Shown here: one piece after another, positions 5,586 to 6,178 of the stretch
Layout of the letters: every line of letters begins with the position of its first letter
How positions within the stretch are numbered: the first letter of the stretch is position 1
Assembly: GCA_964531455.1 (NCBI GenBank)
Contig: CAZHFZ010000098.1
Span: 1 to 6,178 of the forward strand
Direction: 5' to 3'
Length of the DNA: 6,178 bases
Source of the DNA: Ga0077527 sp964531455
GTDB lineage: Bacteria; Pseudomonadota; Gammaproteobacteria; Burkholderiales; SG8-41
Notes under the pieces: model-generated
Databases searched by the model: none
Told to the model about the DNA's origin: nothing
Seen by the model: the letters and a program-made list of their open reading frames with translations, nothing else
Made by a program: the position numbers and the translations under genes

Positions 5586-6134
5586 ATGAACGAATTCCAA
5601 TGGGTACTTAAAGGCCGTTGTTACAAACTCGGCCATGATGTCTGGCACGCCGGCGGTGTAGTGCCGAACTGGGTCATCACCGGACGGCATTTCGACCCCA
5701 AGGACATCATCCCTCACCTGTTCGAGGAAACTGATCCGGGTTTCCATACGCGCTGCAAACCCGGCGACATCATCGTCACCGGCAAAAACTTCGGCATGGG
5801 CCCGAAAATGAACGGTTACATTGCGATGCAGGCCCTGGGACTCGGGCTGCTGTGCGAGTCCATGCCTTTCCTCGCCTACCGCGCGGCAATCGGCTGCGGC
5901 GTTCGGGTGATGACGGACTGCGTCAACGCCACCGAAATGTGCGAAACCGGTGATGAGCTGGAAGTCGATTTCCGCGACGGCTTTTTCATCAACCATACGC
6001 GCGACATCCGCCGTGAATATCCGCCGATCCCGGATTCGCTGCTTGAGATGGTGCAGCTTGGCGGCAATGCCGGCTGGCTGAAACACTGGCATGAAACGCA
6101 GGGCCGGGGAGAAGCAGCAACCCCGTCCACATGA
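5586..6134 (+). CDS. Small subunit of the divergent Fe-S hydro-lyase (LeuD-like swivel domain)
   Basis: A 182-residue protein with the layout of LeuD small subunits: Gly-Arg-Cys-Tyr-Lys-Leu-Gly (10-16), a Val-Val-Pro turn (25-27), a Pro-His-Leu-Phe-Glu region, Gly-Asp-Ile-Ile-Val-Thr-Gly-Lys-Asn-Phe-Gly (60-70), the Ala-Leu-Gly-Leu-Gly helix with Tyr-Arg-Ala-Ala-Ile-Gly-Cys-Gly (98-105), Thr-Gly-Asp-Glu-Leu-Glu-Val-Asp (121-128) and a C-terminal Gly-Gly-Asn-Ala-Gly-Trp-Leu-Lys. The usual catalytic loop Asn-Phe-Gly-Cys-Gly-Ser-Ser-Arg-Glu-His-Ala is instead Asn68-Phe-Gly-Met-Gly-Pro-Lys-Met-Asn76-Gly-Tyr, so the Ser that acts as base in aconitase and the neighbouring substrate-binding Ser and Arg are absent. 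The Asn-Thr-Asp-Asp-Ile-Ile-Pro motif reads His-Ala-Gly-Gly-Val-Val-Pro, and the specificity loop behind it begins Asn-Trp-Val-Ile. A weak GGGA at 5573-5576 precedes the ATG. Its position directly after the two large-subunit genes supports a complex with one or both. Confidence 0.87.
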   Translation: MNEFQWVLKGRCYKLGHDVWHAGGVVPNWVITGRHFDPKDIIPHLFEETDPGFHTRCKPGDIIVTGKNFGMGPKMNGYIAMQALGLGLLCESMPFLAYRAAIGCGVRVMTDCVNATEMCETGDELEVDFRDGFFINHTRDIRREYPPIPDSLLEMVQLGGNAGWLKHWHETQGRGEAATPST

Positions 6135-6178
6135 AAGAGCGGCTCAATGAACACGGCCAGCCCATCGGCTTCGCACTG
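6131..6178 (+). CDS. N terminus of a probable GNAT-family acetyltransferase (cut by window end)
   Basis: An ATG at 6131 overlaps the stop of the small-subunit gene as ATGA and opens a frame to the window end, giving Met-Lys-Glu-Arg followed by Leu-Asn-Glu-His-Gly-Gln-Pro-Ile-Gly-Phe-Ala-Leu. From memory, the Leu-Asn-x-x-Gly-Gln-Pro-Ile-Gly opening is typical of a group of proteobacterial RimJ/RimL-like GNAT acetyltransferases, in which it precedes a Pro-rich linker. No acetyl-CoA site is visible in 16 residues, so the family call rests on this opening alone. The nearest purine-rich stretch (GGGGAG, 6106-6111) is too far upstream to serve as a normal ribosome binding site, so translation is probably coupled to the small subunit. 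That makes it part of the same operon. Confidence 0.5.
   Translation, partial: MKERLNEHGQPIGFAL

Noticed and set aside
5241..6092. Long open frame (283 codons) on the minus strand opposite the second large subunit and the small subunit
   Set aside because: It runs antisense through two well-supported genes, its translation resembles no protein family, and long antisense frames are common opposite GC-rich coding sequence.
2961..6134. Ordinary leucine biosynthesis leuC/leuD
   Set aside because: No leuB or leuA is nearby, the large subunit is duplicated, and substrate-binding motifs in both subunit types are replaced, so the names leuC and leuD would mislead.
1..6178. CRISPR arrays, tRNA or rRNA genes, insertion sequences and phage genes
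   Set aside because: I saw no regularly spaced short repeats, no tRNA-like cloverleaf, no transposase-like protein and no terminal inverted repeats; apart from the N gap the window is densely filled with ordinary genes.

Overview
The window looks like chromosomal DNA of a GC-rich proteobacterium. A betaproteobacterium (Burkholderiales-like) fits best, because a Bug/TctC-type solute receptor next to a catabolic-looking operon is typical of that group; this is an inference from gene content, not from a marker gene. A run of exactly 100 Ns (1846-1945) shows that the sequence comes from a scaffolded draft assembly.

Layout. (1) 1-1387, plus strand: the 3' end of a small helical protein of unknown function, then 9 bases later a complete NifS/IscS-type cysteine desulfurase with all catalytic residues but without the usual IscS C-terminal tail. 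(2) 1420-2835, minus strand: two gene fragments on either side of the N gap. The right one is a nearly complete periplasmic receptor of the tripartite tricarboxylate transporter (Bug/TctC) family with its signal peptide. The left one is the C-terminal 141 residues of a protein I do not recognise. They read as one open frame across the gap only because the Ns are placeholders. (3) 2836-2960: a 125-base divergent control region. (4) 2961-6134, plus strand: two tandem paralogous large subunits (423 and 422 aa, about two thirds identical by my hand alignment) and one small subunit (182 aa) of an aconitase/isopropylmalate-dehydratase-type iron-sulfur hydro-lyase. (5) 6131-end: the first 16 codons of a gene overlapping the small subunit by ATGA, probably a GNAT-type acetyltransferase.

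The most interesting part is region 4. All three Fe-S cluster cysteines are kept in both large subunits with normal spacing, but much of the substrate-binding and catalytic set of the superfamily is replaced. The large-subunit Asp-Ser-His motif is Asp-Arg-His, the Asn-Met-Ala-Ile-Glu segment is Ser-Thr-Pro-Thr-Glu, and the first Arg of Asn-Arg-Asn-Phe-x-Gly-Arg is gone. The small-subunit Gly-Ser-Ser-Arg-Glu active-site loop is Gly-Pro-Lys-Met-Asn. The changes are shared by both paralogs and matched in the partner subunit, so this looks like a remodelled active site rather than decay. A working model is that the divergently transcribed receptor captures an organic acid, and the operon encodes a hydro-lyase or isomerase acting on it or a product of it. 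The substrate cannot be read from the sequence.
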